Part shown: piece by piece, positions 1 to 6,928 of the stretch
Layout of the letters: each line of letters opens with the position of its first letter
Numbering within the stretch: position 1 is the first letter of the stretch
DNA from: Mycolicibacterium monacense
GTDB taxonomy: Bacteria > Actinomycetota > Actinomycetes > Mycobacteriales > Mycobacteriaceae
Length of the DNA stretch: 64,000 bases
Reading direction: 5' to 3'
Assembly (NCBI RefSeq): GCF_010731575.1
Contig: NZ_AP022617.1
Coordinates: 3,472,001 to 3,536,000 of the forward strand
Made by a program: the position numbers and the translations under genes
The notes under the pieces: generated by a model
Told to the model about the DNA's origin: nothing
The model's input: the letters and a program-made list of their open reading frames with translations, nothing else
The model's database searches: none

Positions 1-1086
1 GGCCAGCGCGGGTCCCAGCGTCATCCCGCGACCGCCGGGACCGGTGATCACGTGGACACCCTCGCCCGGCGACCGGCGGCACACAAGCTCGTGCGGGTCG
101 ACGCACTGGCTGTAGACACCCGCCCAGCGCCGCTCGACCGCGGGCAGCGCACGGCCCAGCAGCTCCTCGACGAGTCCGGTGAGGTAGGCGTACGGGTCCT
201 CGGAGACGTCGAAGGTGAACGGTTCGCGGTACTCGTGGGTGTCGCCGATGGTGAGTCCGCCGTCCAACCGCTGCACGCACAACAGCTGCATGTGGTGCTG
301 TTCGGCGACCACGTCCTGCGGTTGGCCGCGTACGAGGTCGTCGGCCGCCGCACCCGTGAAACCCGGGTAGTAGCGCATGCTGTCACCGTCCGCGACAGCC
401 GTGGGGAGGGTCTCGCCCAGCGGCGCCGTCTGCATCATCTGCAGCCGCACCCGGCGCACCGGCAGGTCGCCCGCCAGCTCGCGCACCAGTCCCCCGTGGG
501 CCGCACCCGCGCACACGATGACGAGGTCTCCGACGTGGCGCCGGCCGTGGTCGTCGCGCACCGTCTGCCCGGCCACCTCGCGCGCTTCGGTCGAGGACAG
601 GAAGGTGTACCGCCCGGTGGCGGCGAGATACTCTCGCATCGCCGGGAGCGCGCGGCGAGACTCCACAGCGGCGTCCCTCGAACAGAGCAGTGCGGCAACG
701 AATTTCCCGCGGAGCGCGGGGTTCAATGCGCGAGCCTGTTCGGGTTCGACGAGGGTGAACCCGCGGACGGCGGCGTCGGGCCGGGCGGCGACCTCCTCGG
801 CCACCGCGACCTCGGCCGGTGTGCGCAGCACGGTGAGCGACCCGGTGGCACGGAAGCCGATTCCGGGTACGGCAGCGCCGAGTTCCTCCCACAGTTCCCG
901 CGCGCGCAGTGCGGCGTCGAGTTCCCCAGTGGCCCGCCCGGATACCCACACGAGGCCGAAGTTGCGCACGGTGGCGCCCCGTGCCTCCGGCTCACGCTCG
1001 AGGTGGACGACCTGATGGCCGCGCCGCACCGCTTCGATGGCGTGAGTGGTACCGAGGATTCCGCCGCCGACGATGATGACCCGCAT
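1..1086 (-). CDS. FAD-dependent amine oxidoreductase, phosphonate-associated (TIGR03364-like), 3' end outside window
   Basis: Flavoprotein of the DAAO/glycine-oxidase fold. The family is associated with phosphonate operons and probably oxidises the amino group of 2-aminoethylphosphonate or an N-methyl derivative. The protein opens with a dinucleotide-binding signature (VIIVGGGILGTTHAIEA) ending in an acidic residue at about position 30 (HLERE). About 362 codons are visible and no stop is reached before base 1. The ATG at 1086 has a good Shine-Dalgarno (GGGAGG). It is divergent from the HD oxygenase and GntR genes, across a 107-bp gap holding a palindromic operator, so co-regulation is likely. 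Substrate is inferred from context; the flavoprotein fold is clear. Confidence 0.85.
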   Translation of the reverse strand, partial: MRVIIVGGGILGTTHAIEAVRRGHQVVHLEREPEARGATVRNFGLVWVSGRATGELDAALRARELWEELGAAVPGIGFRATGSLTVLRTPAEVAVAEEVAARPDAAVRGFTLVEPEQARALNPALRGKFVAALLCSRDAAVESRRALPAMREYLAATGRYTFLSSTEAREVAGQTVRDDHGRRHVGDLVIVCAGAAHGGLVRELAGDLPVRRVRLQMMQTAPLGETLPTAVADGDSMRYYPGFTGAAADDLVRGQPQDVVAEQHHMQLLCVQRLDGGLTIGDTHEYREPFTFDVSEDPYAYLTGLVEELLGRALPAVERRWAGVYSQCVDPHELVCRRSPGEGVHVITGPGGRGMTLGPALA

Positions 1087-1159
1087 GGGCGCACCCTCCC
1101 GCCGTCCGGCGACGGGGCGCCGACGCCGAGGTGGTCGCCAGGCGAACGCCACGTGAACC

Positions 1160-1175
1160 ATTGGTATAGACCAAT
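1160..1175. promoter_or_regulatory. Perfect 16-bp palindrome, likely GntR/HutC operator
   Basis: ATTGGTATAGACCAAT: two 6-bp arms around ATAG. The core resembles the TGGTCTAGACCA type bound by HutC-subfamily regulators such as DasR. It lies in the divergent promoter region between the FAD oxidoreductase and the HD oxygenase-gntR pair, just upstream of a -10 element, so a repressor bound there would block RNA polymerase. Confidence 0.8.
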
Positions 1176-1181
1176 CGCTGT

Positions 1182-1187
1182 TAGGCT
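1182..1187 (+). promoter_or_regulatory. -10 element (TAGGCT) for HD oxygenase, leaderless
   Basis: TAGGCT ends 6 nt before the GTG at 1194, which has no Shine-Dalgarno. This is the usual spacing for a leaderless mycobacterial transcript. The operator palindrome ends 6 bp upstream. Confidence 0.55.
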
Positions 1188-1193
1188 GGGCCC

Positions 1194-1724
1194 GTGACGA
1201 TCCGCGAGCAGACGGTCACCCTTCTCGGCTCATTGCGCGGGGTGTGGGACGAGGTGGCCGTCGACGAACTCGACCATGCCCTGCAGTCGGCGGCTCGCGC
1301 CCTCGAGGACGGCGCGGACGACGAACTCGTGCTCGCCGCGGCCCTGCACGACATCGGCCACAGTCCGCTGTTGGCCGGTGGTTCCGCGGCGCACGACCGC
1401 ATCGCCCTGGAGTGGCTGACTCCACGGTTCGGCGCCCGTGTGGGGTGGCTGGCCGGCGCCCACGTCGCGGCCAAACGCCATCTCGCCGCGACCGAACCGG
1501 GTTACGCCGCTGCGCTGAGCGACGTCTCGATCACCTCGCTGCACCGGCAGGGCGGCGCCGCGGTCGACCCCGAACTGGTCGCCCACCCGTGGTGGCACGA
1601 CGCGCTCCGCCTGCGGCGTTACGACGACGCCGCCAAGGACCCTGCAGCACAAGGTGCCGACATCGAGACGGTCGTGACCGTGGCCGAACGTGTCGCAGCG
1701 GGGCAGAATGAGCGTTCGTCGTGA
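1194..1724 (+). CDS. PhnZ-like HD-domain oxygenase (phosphonate degradation)
   Basis: 176-residue HD protein of the mixed-valent di-iron oxygenase family that cleaves the C-P bond of 1-hydroxyphosphonates. Visible residues fit PhnZ metal ligands (recalled numbering offset by 6-17): H28, H52-D53, H67, H90 and D144 or D145. The family signatures HVAAKRHL and LRRYDDAAKD are present. At positions equivalent to the PhnZ gating pair Tyr24/Glu27 I read Trp18 and Val21, so the substrate may not be plain hydroxy-AEP. The GTG start appears leaderless. The stop overlaps the start of gntR (GTGA), implying translational coupling. Confidence 0.85.
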   Translation: MTIREQTVTLLGSLRGVWDEVAVDELDHALQSAARALEDGADDELVLAAALHDIGHSPLLAGGSAAHDRIALEWLTPRFGARVGWLAGAHVAAKRHLAATEPGYAAALSDVSITSLHRQGGAAVDPELVAHPWWHDALRLRRYDDAAKDPAAQGADIETVVTVAERVAAGQNERSS

Positions 1725-2434
1725 CCACCGACGCGATCCGCGTGTCGAAGACCCACCTCATCCGCACCGAACTCGACAGTCTGCTGGCCGGATCGGCCGT
1801 CGGCGATCCGGTGCCGGCAGAGCGCGAACTGGCGGTCCGCTTCGGGGTGGCGCGGGAAACGGTGCGCCAGGCCCTGCACGAGTTACTGGTGGAGGGCCGC
1901 ATCGAACGCCGGGGCCGCGGCACGGTGGTCTCGAAACCCAAGCTCGTCCAACCGCTTTCGCTGAAGTCGTACACCGAGGGTGCGGTGGAGATGGGCCGCA
2001 CACCCGGCCGCGTGCTGGTCTCGTGGGTCGACGTCCGCGCCGACGGTGCGATGGCGACCGCACTCGGGGTGCGGCGCGGCGCGAAGGTGATGCACCTCGA
2101 GCGGGTGCTGCTGGCCGACGGCGAGCGGATCGGCCTGGAGAGCACCTACCTCACCGTGCGCCGGTTCGGTTGGCTGCGTGAGTCGTTCGATCCGACCACC
2201 TCGCTGTACGCGGCGATCCGCGCGTCGGGGGTCGAGTTCGGCGCGGCGCTCGAGCGGGTCGAGACCGCCCTGCCCTCCCCGCGCGAGGCGGCGCTTCTCG
2301 GCACCACCACCGCGATGCCGGTGCTGATGCTCAACCGGCGCACGGTCGACGACGCCGACCACCCGATCGAATTGGTCCGGGCGCTGTACCGCGGCGACCG
2401 GGTGGCCTTCGAGGCATTCCTCGTCGATCGGTGA
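1721..2434 (+). CDS. GntR-family regulator, HutC/UTRA type
   Basis: 237 residues. An N-terminal winged helix-turn-helix (about residues 8-75, with PAERELAVRFGVARETVRQA) is followed by a UTRA ligand-binding domain (about 95-230), typical of HutC-type sensors. It is coupled to the HD oxygenase by a 4-bp overlap and probably binds the palindrome at 1160-1175, controlling both arms of the phosphonate module and itself. The inducer is probably a phosphonate; this is inferred from context. It converges with the hydrolase gene, leaving 3 bp between stops. Confidence 0.85.
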   Translation: MTTDAIRVSKTHLIRTELDSLLAGSAVGDPVPAERELAVRFGVARETVRQALHELLVEGRIERRGRGTVVSKPKLVQPLSLKSYTEGAVEMGRTPGRVLVSWVDVRADGAMATALGVRRGAKVMHLERVLLADGERIGLESTYLTVRRFGWLRESFDPTTSLYAAIRASGVEFGAALERVETALPSPREAALLGTTTAMPVLMLNRRTVDDADHPIELVRALYRGDRVAFEAFLVDR

Positions 2435-2437
2435 GGG

Positions 2438-3262
2438 TCAGGACCGGATGAACTCCAGCAGATCGGCGTTGATCGTGTCGGCCTGCGTGGTGGGCATCCC
2501 GTGCGGGAAGCCGGCGTAGGTCTTGAGCGTGCCGTTTCGCAGCAGCTTCGCCGACAGCGGCCCGGAGTCCTCGTACGGCACGATCTGGTCGTCGTCACCG
2601 TGCATCACCAGCACCGGGATGCTGATCGTCTTGAGGTCCTCGGTGAAGTCGGTCTGCGAGAACGCGACGATCCCGTCGTAGTGGGCCTTGGCGCCGCCCA
2701 TCATCCCCTGGCGCCACCAGTTCTGGATGATCGCCTCCGACGGCTCCACGCCCTGGCGGTTGAACCCGTAGAAGGGTCCCGACGGCAGTGCCCGGTAGAA
2801 CTCCGAACGGTTCGCCGCCAGCTGCGCCTGCAGATCGTCGAACACGGATTTGGGCAGACCACCGGGATTGTTCTCGGTCTGGACCATGATCGGCGGGACG
2901 GCGCTGATCAGCACGGCCTTGGCCGCCCGGCTCTCACCGTGGCGCGCGAGGTAGTGCGCGACCTCCCCGCCGCCGGTGGAGTGGCCGACGTGGACGGCGT
3001 CGTGCAGATCGAGGTGTGCGACCACGGCCGCGAGATCGTCGGCGTAGTGGTCCATGTCGTGGCCGTCGGCCGTCTGGGTGGAGCGGCCGTGTCCCCGGCG
3101 GTCGTGCGCGATCACCCGATAGCCGTGCCCGACGAAGAACAGCATCTGGGTGTCCCAGTCGTCGGCGGACAGCGGCCAGCCGTGGCTGAACACGATCGGC
3201 TGCCCCGAACCCCAGTCCTTGTAGAAGATCTCGACGTCGTCGTCGGTGGTGATGGTGGGCAT
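2438..3262 (-). CDS. Alpha/beta hydrolase, non-haem chloroperoxidase type
   Basis: 274 residues of the cofactor-free haloperoxidase/arylesterase family. The nucleophile serine is in GHSTGGGEV, the acid is in HGDDDQIVP and the histidine is in GFPHGMP near the C-terminus. Cap residues [11 protein letters not shown] match the chloroperoxidase subgroup. The ATG at 3262 has a strong Shine-Dalgarno (AAGGAG), so an upstream in-frame extension to 3412 is rejected. In vivo these proteins may act as esterases or perhydrolases; the true substrate is unknown. Confidence 0.88.
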   Translation of the reverse strand: MPTITTDDDVEIFYKDWGSGQPIVFSHGWPLSADDWDTQMLFFVGHGYRVIAHDRRGHGRSTQTADGHDMDHYADDLAAVVAHLDLHDAVHVGHSTGGGEVAHYLARHGESRAAKAVLISAVPPIMVQTENNPGGLPKSVFDDLQAQLAANRSEFYRALPSGPFYGFNRQGVEPSEAIIQNWWRQGMMGGAKAHYDGIVAFSQTDFTEDLKTISIPVLVMHGDDDQIVPYEDSGPLSAKLLRNGTLKTYAGFPHGMPTTQADTINADLLEFIRS

Positions 3263-3392
3263 TGCTCTTCTCCTTGTCCATGGACGGCCCTGCCGTCGGC
3301 ATCGGCGGCAGCACCGCCGAGGGGAATTTAATTCCTGGCGGCCCGCACCGCTCGATAAAGTGCACGCGACGACAACCGGGGAAGGCGAGGAC

Positions 3393-3716
3393 ATGGAACC
3401 GGTGGAGATCAACGCGGGTGCGTGGTATCTGCGGGCGCTGCGCGCCGATGCGTTGATGGACGACCGTCCGGCACTGGCCGACCTCGGTGAGACCGATCCC
3501 GGTCACGTCCACCTCGCCGCCGCCGAGTGGACCGCGGACATCCGGTACCGGTGGGCGGTGTGTGAACCCACCACCGGGGAGTTGTTGGCCGAGGTCGCGC
3601 TCCGGCCGGCGACCGGAGACGTCTGCGCGCGGGCCCGCGCGGGCCACGACGCGGCCGCCGACGCCGCGACGGAGGCCGTTCGCCGGTTCGCCAGCGCACT
3701 CGATCTCGGGAGTTGA
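3393..3716 (+). CDS. Small conserved hypothetical protein, GNAT-like N-terminal fragment
   Basis: 107 residues, starting at the ATG preceded by AGGCGAGG. The opening ([20 protein letters not shown], then a beta segment around [21 protein letters not shown]) resembles the first strands of RimJ/RimL-type acetyltransferases. There is no acetyl-CoA-binding motif, and the C-terminal third is an Ala/Arg-rich helix. It may be a shortened acetyltransferase relative or an unrelated small protein. It stands alone between the hydrolase and the PASTA gene. Confidence 0.6.
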   Translation: MEPVEINAGAWYLRALRADALMDDRPALADLGETDPGHVHLAAAEWTADIRYRWAVCEPTTGELLAEVALRPATGDVCARARAGHDAAADAATEAVRRFASALDLGS

Positions 3717-3748
3717 CGGCGCGAGCCGCGGAGGAAACCGCCGGCACA

Positions 3749-3762
3749 GTGTTTGCTGAGCG
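3749..3762. repeat. Left arm of 14-bp inverted repeat flanking the PASTA gene
   Basis: GTGTTTGCTGAGCG is exactly repeated in inverse orientation (CGCTCAGCAAACAC) at 4211-4224. The two arms enclose the whole PASTA-domain gene. Confidence 0.6.
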
Positions 3763-3876
3763 ACTCCCTGTGTCCGCCGGCCTTATCTTGGTAACGGTTT
3801 GATAGCTTTCGGACTGCCGCGCCCGAGCAACCATGAGCTCGGTTAGGGTGAACCCTGACCGAGGGAGTGTTCACGT

Positions 3877-4206
3877 ATGAAACGTCAGATCGGCGCTGTC
3901 GCCGGTGTTGTGTCGATGGCCGCCGCTGGTGCGATCACCCTGGCCGCCCCGTCCGCGGCCGCACCGCCGTGGGCGATGCCCGATGTCCGTGGGATGAACC
4001 TGCAGCAGGCCACCGACACGATCAAGGGCGTCACCGACGAGAAGGATCTGAAGGTCAACTCGATCAACCTCACGGGCGCACCCCAGAAGCAGATCAACCT
4101 CACCAACTGGATCGTGTGCTCGCAGTCGCCTCGTGCCGGTGGATCGATCGGGGCCAAGACCAGCATCGTGGTCGGCGTCCGGCGGCCCAACTCCAGCTGC
4201 CGCTGA
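3877..4206 (+). CDS. Secreted single-PASTA-domain protein
   Basis: 109 residues. A signal peptide (MKRQIGAVAGVVSMAAAGAI, Ala-rich cleavage region near residue 29) is followed by one PASTA-like domain (MPDVRGMNLQQATDTIKG ... QSPRAGGSI ... IVVGV) and a C-terminal cysteine pair (Cys near WIVCSQ and near the end). PASTA domains in PknB and penicillin-binding proteins bind muropeptides or beta-lactams; here the domain is free and exported. Start: ATG with GGGAG upstream, behind a possible -10 (TAGGGT at 3843). The role is unknown; cell-wall sensing is a guess. Confidence 0.8.
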   Translation: MKRQIGAVAGVVSMAAAGAITLAAPSAAAPPWAMPDVRGMNLQQATDTIKGVTDEKDLKVNSINLTGAPQKQINLTNWIVCSQSPRAGGSIGAKTSIVVGVRRPNSSCR

Positions 4207-4218
4207 GCGGCGCTCAGC
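4202..4218. repeat. 17-bp palindrome over the PASTA stop codon
   Basis: GCTGAGCG-G-CGCTCAGC is a perfect palindrome covering the stop codon. It shares its right half with the 14-bp repeat at 4211-4224. It may fold as a short terminator hairpin, but no T-run follows. Confidence 0.5.
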
Positions 4219-4224
4219 AAACAC
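4211..4224. repeat. Right arm of 14-bp inverted repeat flanking the PASTA gene
   Basis: CGCTCAGCAAACAC is the exact reverse complement of 3749-3762. Confidence 0.6.
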
Positions 4225-4233
4225 CGGTGAGCG

Positions 4234-4779
4234 TCACCGCTCGTCCACGTCGGCACCGGTGGCGAGGTCCCCGCACTCCACGGCAACCACGTCGTCGCGT
4301 TGCCGGAGGAACCACCGGGCACCGTCGTCGCCGGTGAGGGACTCGAGCAGCGCCGGCCAGTGCCGCCGCGCCACCACCACCGGGTGACCGGGGCGGCCGT
4401 GGTAGACAGCCCTCGCGACACCACCGTCGGCGGTGCGCGCCGCCTCGATGACCCGGCTGACCACCTCAGCCCCCACGTCCGGGGTGTCCACGGTGTGCAG
4501 GGCGACGGCCTCGGCGGCGCCGGCCGCGCTGACACCCGTCCGGACCGACGCGCTCAGGCCGTCACTCCAGTCCTGGGCGACCACCGCCCGCGCCGGCGGC
4601 GGCACGGCGACGACCGCCGCACCGAGCACCACAACGACGTCGCCACAGCCGCCCCGGATCAGTGCATCGACCGCGAGTCGAAGCCACTCCCCTTGATGGG
4701 CAAGGACTTTGGGCATTCCGAACCGCGTGCCCGCGCCGGCGGCGAGTAGCACCCCGGTGACCGATCCGAATTCCGACAT
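4234..4779 (-). CDS. MobA/MocA-like nucleotidyltransferase
   Basis: 181 residues of the NTP-transferase family that loads molybdenum cofactor with CMP or GMP, or activates sugars. The nucleotide-binding start LLAAGAGTRFGMPKVL matches the LAAGxSxRxGxPK signature. A later VDTPDVG replaces the common CDMP acidic motif, and GRPGHPVVV matches the family's GxxGHPV loop. A -10-like GAGACT ends 6 nt before the ATG, so the gene may be leaderless. A Moco enzyme, nitrate reductase, lies 25 kb away, but the link is not shown. Confidence 0.75.
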   Translation of the reverse strand: MSEFGSVTGVLLAAGAGTRFGMPKVLAHQGEWLRLAVDALIRGGCGDVVVVLGAAVVAVPPPARAVVAQDWSDGLSASVRTGVSAAGAAEAVALHTVDTPDVGAEVVSRVIEAARTADGGVARAVYHGRPGHPVVVARRHWPALLESLTGDDGARWFLRQRDDVVAVECGDLATGADVDER

Positions 4780-5010
4780 ACGAACAGTCTCACCCGCGGT
4801 GTGAAGCGTTCATTAAGAAATGCGGCACTATCTGTCTAAAGCACGACTACCGGCGTATGTTCGAAACAGGTTGAGTTCACAGCCGGATGCAAACGTCATC
4901 GACGTAGGAGCCGGGCCGGACTCGAGCCCGGGCCCCGAAGGTTTTGAGTCAGCAGGGCCGTTCTCCCTGACGTGAGCCACAGTACGAATACTCGACTGAT
5001 GGAGTCACAG

Positions 5011-5436
5011 ATGTCGTCGTCAATCATCCAGCCGGTCCCGTCCACGGAACCGACGATCTGCCACACCGCCCGCTTCGAGGCCTCCGCGCCGCTGCCGTCC
5101 ACCACGGTCGTCACCGTGACTGGGGAGCTCGACGCTGCCAACGCCCGGGACTTCGCCGACTTCGCGCTGCTGCACGCCGGTGGCGCGTTGATAGTCGACC
5201 TCGCTGGTGTCGAATTCTTCGGTACCGCAGGGTTTTCCGCGCTGCACACCCTGAACGTCCGCTGTGCGGGGGCCGACATCAACTGGATCCTGGTGCCCAG
5301 CGCGGCGGTCAGCCGGCTGCTGCGGATCTGCGATCCGGACGCCACCCTGCCGTGGTCGGAAAGCGTCGAGACGGCGCTCACCGCGCTGCAGGGTGAACCG
5401 CGCCCGCTACTGCAACTGGTCGCGGAGCCGCGTTAG
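5011..5436 (+). CDS. STAS-domain anti-sigma factor antagonist
   Basis: 141 residues from the ATG at 5011, chosen because GGAG lies 6 nt upstream; GTG 4972 and ATG 4999 are alternatives without good ribosome sites. The STAS fold spans about residues 30-125, with the phosphoregion reading GVEFFGTAGFSAL, so the usual D-S-S-G is G-T-A-G and the acceptor would be threonine. It faces sigF tail to tail with a 30-bp overlap, and is the obvious candidate partner of RsbW in releasing SigF. Partner choice is inferred from position. Confidence 0.82.
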   Translation: MSSSIIQPVPSTEPTICHTARFEASAPLPSTTVVTVTGELDAANARDFADFALLHAGGALIVDLAGVEFFGTAGFSALHTLNVRCAGADINWILVPSAAVSRLLRICDPDATLPWSESVETALTALQGEPRPLLQLVAEPR

Positions 5437-6198
5437 CGATTTGGCCAGCAGCCTGGACACGTGCATCTGCGAGATGCCGACCCGTTCGGCGATCTGGGTC
5501 TGGGTGAGGTTCTCGAAGAACCGCAGCAGCAGGACCATGCGCTCGCGCTCCGGAAGCGCGGCCAGCAGCGGTCGCAGTGCCTCGCGGTTCTCGATCTGAT
5601 CGAGACCCAGGTCCACATCGCCGAGGGTGTCGGCGATCGCGGGCGCATCCTCGTTACCGCTGTTGCCGCCGCTGTCGATCGACAGGGTGTTGTAGGAACT
5701 GCCTGCGACCAGGCCCTCGACCACCTCGTCGCGGTCCATGCCGAGTTCCTCGGCGAGCTCGCTGGCCGTCGGCGCGCGGCCGAGGCGCTGGGACAGTTCG
5801 GCGGTCGCCGACCCGAGGCGCAGGTGCAGTTCCTTGAGCCGGCGGGGCACCTTGACCGACCAGCTGTTGTCCCGGAAGTGCCGCCGGACCTCACCCATGA
5901 TGGTGGGCACCGCGAACGACACGAAATCCGATCCGGCGTCGACGTCGAAGCGGATCACCGCGTTGACCAGGCCGACCCGGGCGACCTGGACGAGGTCGTC
6001 GCGCGGCTCGCCGCGGCCGTCGAAGCGACGGGCGATGTGATCGGCAAGCGGGAGGCAGCGTTCGACGATCCGGTCGCGCTGACGCTGGAACTGAGGTGTG
6101 CTCGGGGTGAGCCCCTGAAGTTCCCGGAACATGGGGGCCACGTCCGAGTACTCAGAGTTCTGTCGTGGCGACGAACCCTGTGCCGACGATGGCGTCAC
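5407..6198 (-). CDS. sigF: RNA polymerase sigma factor SigF
   Basis: 263 residues, close to the 261 of M. tuberculosis SigF. Region 2 (about residues 40-120, with RRFDGRGEPRDDLVQVARVG and FAVPTIMGEVRRHFRD), region 3 (about 125-175) and region 4 with its helix-turn-helix (QTQIAERVGISQMHVSRLL, about 230-255) are all present. This is the group 3 stress and stationary-phase sigma factor, held by RsbW. Its ATG overlaps the rsbW stop by 4 bp (ATGA), giving coupled synthesis of sigma and anti-sigma. A SigF-type promoter upstream of rsbW implies autoregulation. Confidence 0.95.
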   Translation of the reverse strand: MTPSSAQGSSPRQNSEYSDVAPMFRELQGLTPSTPQFQRQRDRIVERCLPLADHIARRFDGRGEPRDDLVQVARVGLVNAVIRFDVDAGSDFVSFAVPTIMGEVRRHFRDNSWSVKVPRRLKELHLRLGSATAELSQRLGRAPTASELAEELGMDRDEVVEGLVAGSSYNTLSIDSGGNSGNEDAPAIADTLGDVDLGLDQIENREALRPLLAALPERERMVLLLRFFENLTQTQIAERVGISQMHVSRLLAKSLTRLRDQLQ

Positions 6199-6629
6199 CG
6201 CAGCGAACTCGCTCGTCTCGTCGTCATCGAGATGCCGAATACCTGACCGTCTCCGGGAGCCTGACCGTTGGAGAAGGTACGCACCTCATCGGTCAGCGAG
6301 CTCAGTACGTGCCAGCTGAAGCTGCCCGGAGCCAGGATGTCGGTGTTCTGACAGGTCGTCGAGGCGTCGACGACGACCTCGGAGTCGTTGGGGTGCACCA
6401 CGACGACGAGAGTGGAGTGCGGCACCGCCGAGCGGATCAGCCGGGTGCAGGCCTCGTCGACGGCGAGGCGCAGATCCGAGACCGCGTCGAAATCGAGGTC
6501 TTCGAAGGTACCCACCGCTGCGACGAGGGTGCGCAGCACCGCAAGGTTCTCCAGCGTCGCCGCAACACGCAGCTCCACCGAACGGTCGGCATTGGCCTGC
6601 CCGTTGCGCTGATTCTCGACCTCGGCCAT
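6195..6629 (-). CDS. rsbW: Anti-sigma factor RsbW (UsfX)
   Basis: 144 residues of the GHKL-kinase-like anti-sigma family. The N-box region reads DLRLAVDEACTRLIRSA, with the conserved asparagine position occupied by Thr/Arg-type residues, so kinase activity may be weak. A G-box-like GSFSWHVLSSLTDEV follows. It starts at the ATG with GGGAGG, not at upstream in-frame codons. It sequesters SigF until countered by STAS antagonists. Confidence 0.9.
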   Translation of the reverse strand: MAEVENQRNGQANADRSVELRVAATLENLAVLRTLVAAVGTFEDLDFDAVSDLRLAVDEACTRLIRSAVPHSTLVVVVHPNDSEVVVDASTTCQNTDILAPGSFSWHVLSSLTDEVRTFSNGQAPGDGQVFGISMTTRRASSLR

Positions 6630-6866
6630 CTGACCTCCCGGCAATATCGAAGCGAGACTACCCCAGCCCGTTCGCCGGCTAGCCATCGGCGCTGGGGGAA
6701 GTCGCAGGTACGTACGTGTGACTCCGTAATTCACCGGGTAATACCCGGTCGTGAAGCTGAATGACAGCACCGTGATGCCCGCGCCGAAGATGCCGTGACG
6801 GTCGCTGCTGTGACGTCAGCGATGACCGCTTTCTCGCGCGCGCCGACCTCGTGCTCACCATGGTCT
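6630..6866 (-). other. Long 5' leader of rsbW-sigF with possible short ORF
   Basis: If transcription starts about 7 nt after the SigF-type -10 at 6874-6879, the rsbW mRNA has a leader of about 237 nt. A 60-codon frame begins at ATG 6861 (ends 6679), but its composition (Arg/Ser/His-rich) does not look like a selected protein. A second GGGTAT, within the palindrome CCGGGTAATACCCGG at 6734-6748, lies inside the leader and lacks a matching -35. No chaB gene is present. Confidence 0.4.
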
Positions 6867-6873
6867 GCCTCCC

Positions 6874-6900
6874 ATACCCCGGCGACCGCGGTTGCCAAAC
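6874..6900 (-). promoter_or_regulatory. SigF-type promoter for rsbW-sigF
   Basis: On the minus strand: GTTT (6900-6897), 17-bp spacer, GGGTAT (6879-6874). This is an exact match to the mycobacterial SigF consensus GTTT-N15-17-GGGTAT and predicts autoregulation. Confidence 0.75.
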
Positions 6901-6928
6901 CCGTAACCCCCATCACAGGTAGGTGTCG

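Noticed and set aside
6741..6746. Second GGGTAT closer to rsbW
   Set aside because: No -35; the site is part of a self-complementary CCGGGTAATACCCGG, and a full promoter exists at 6874-6900.
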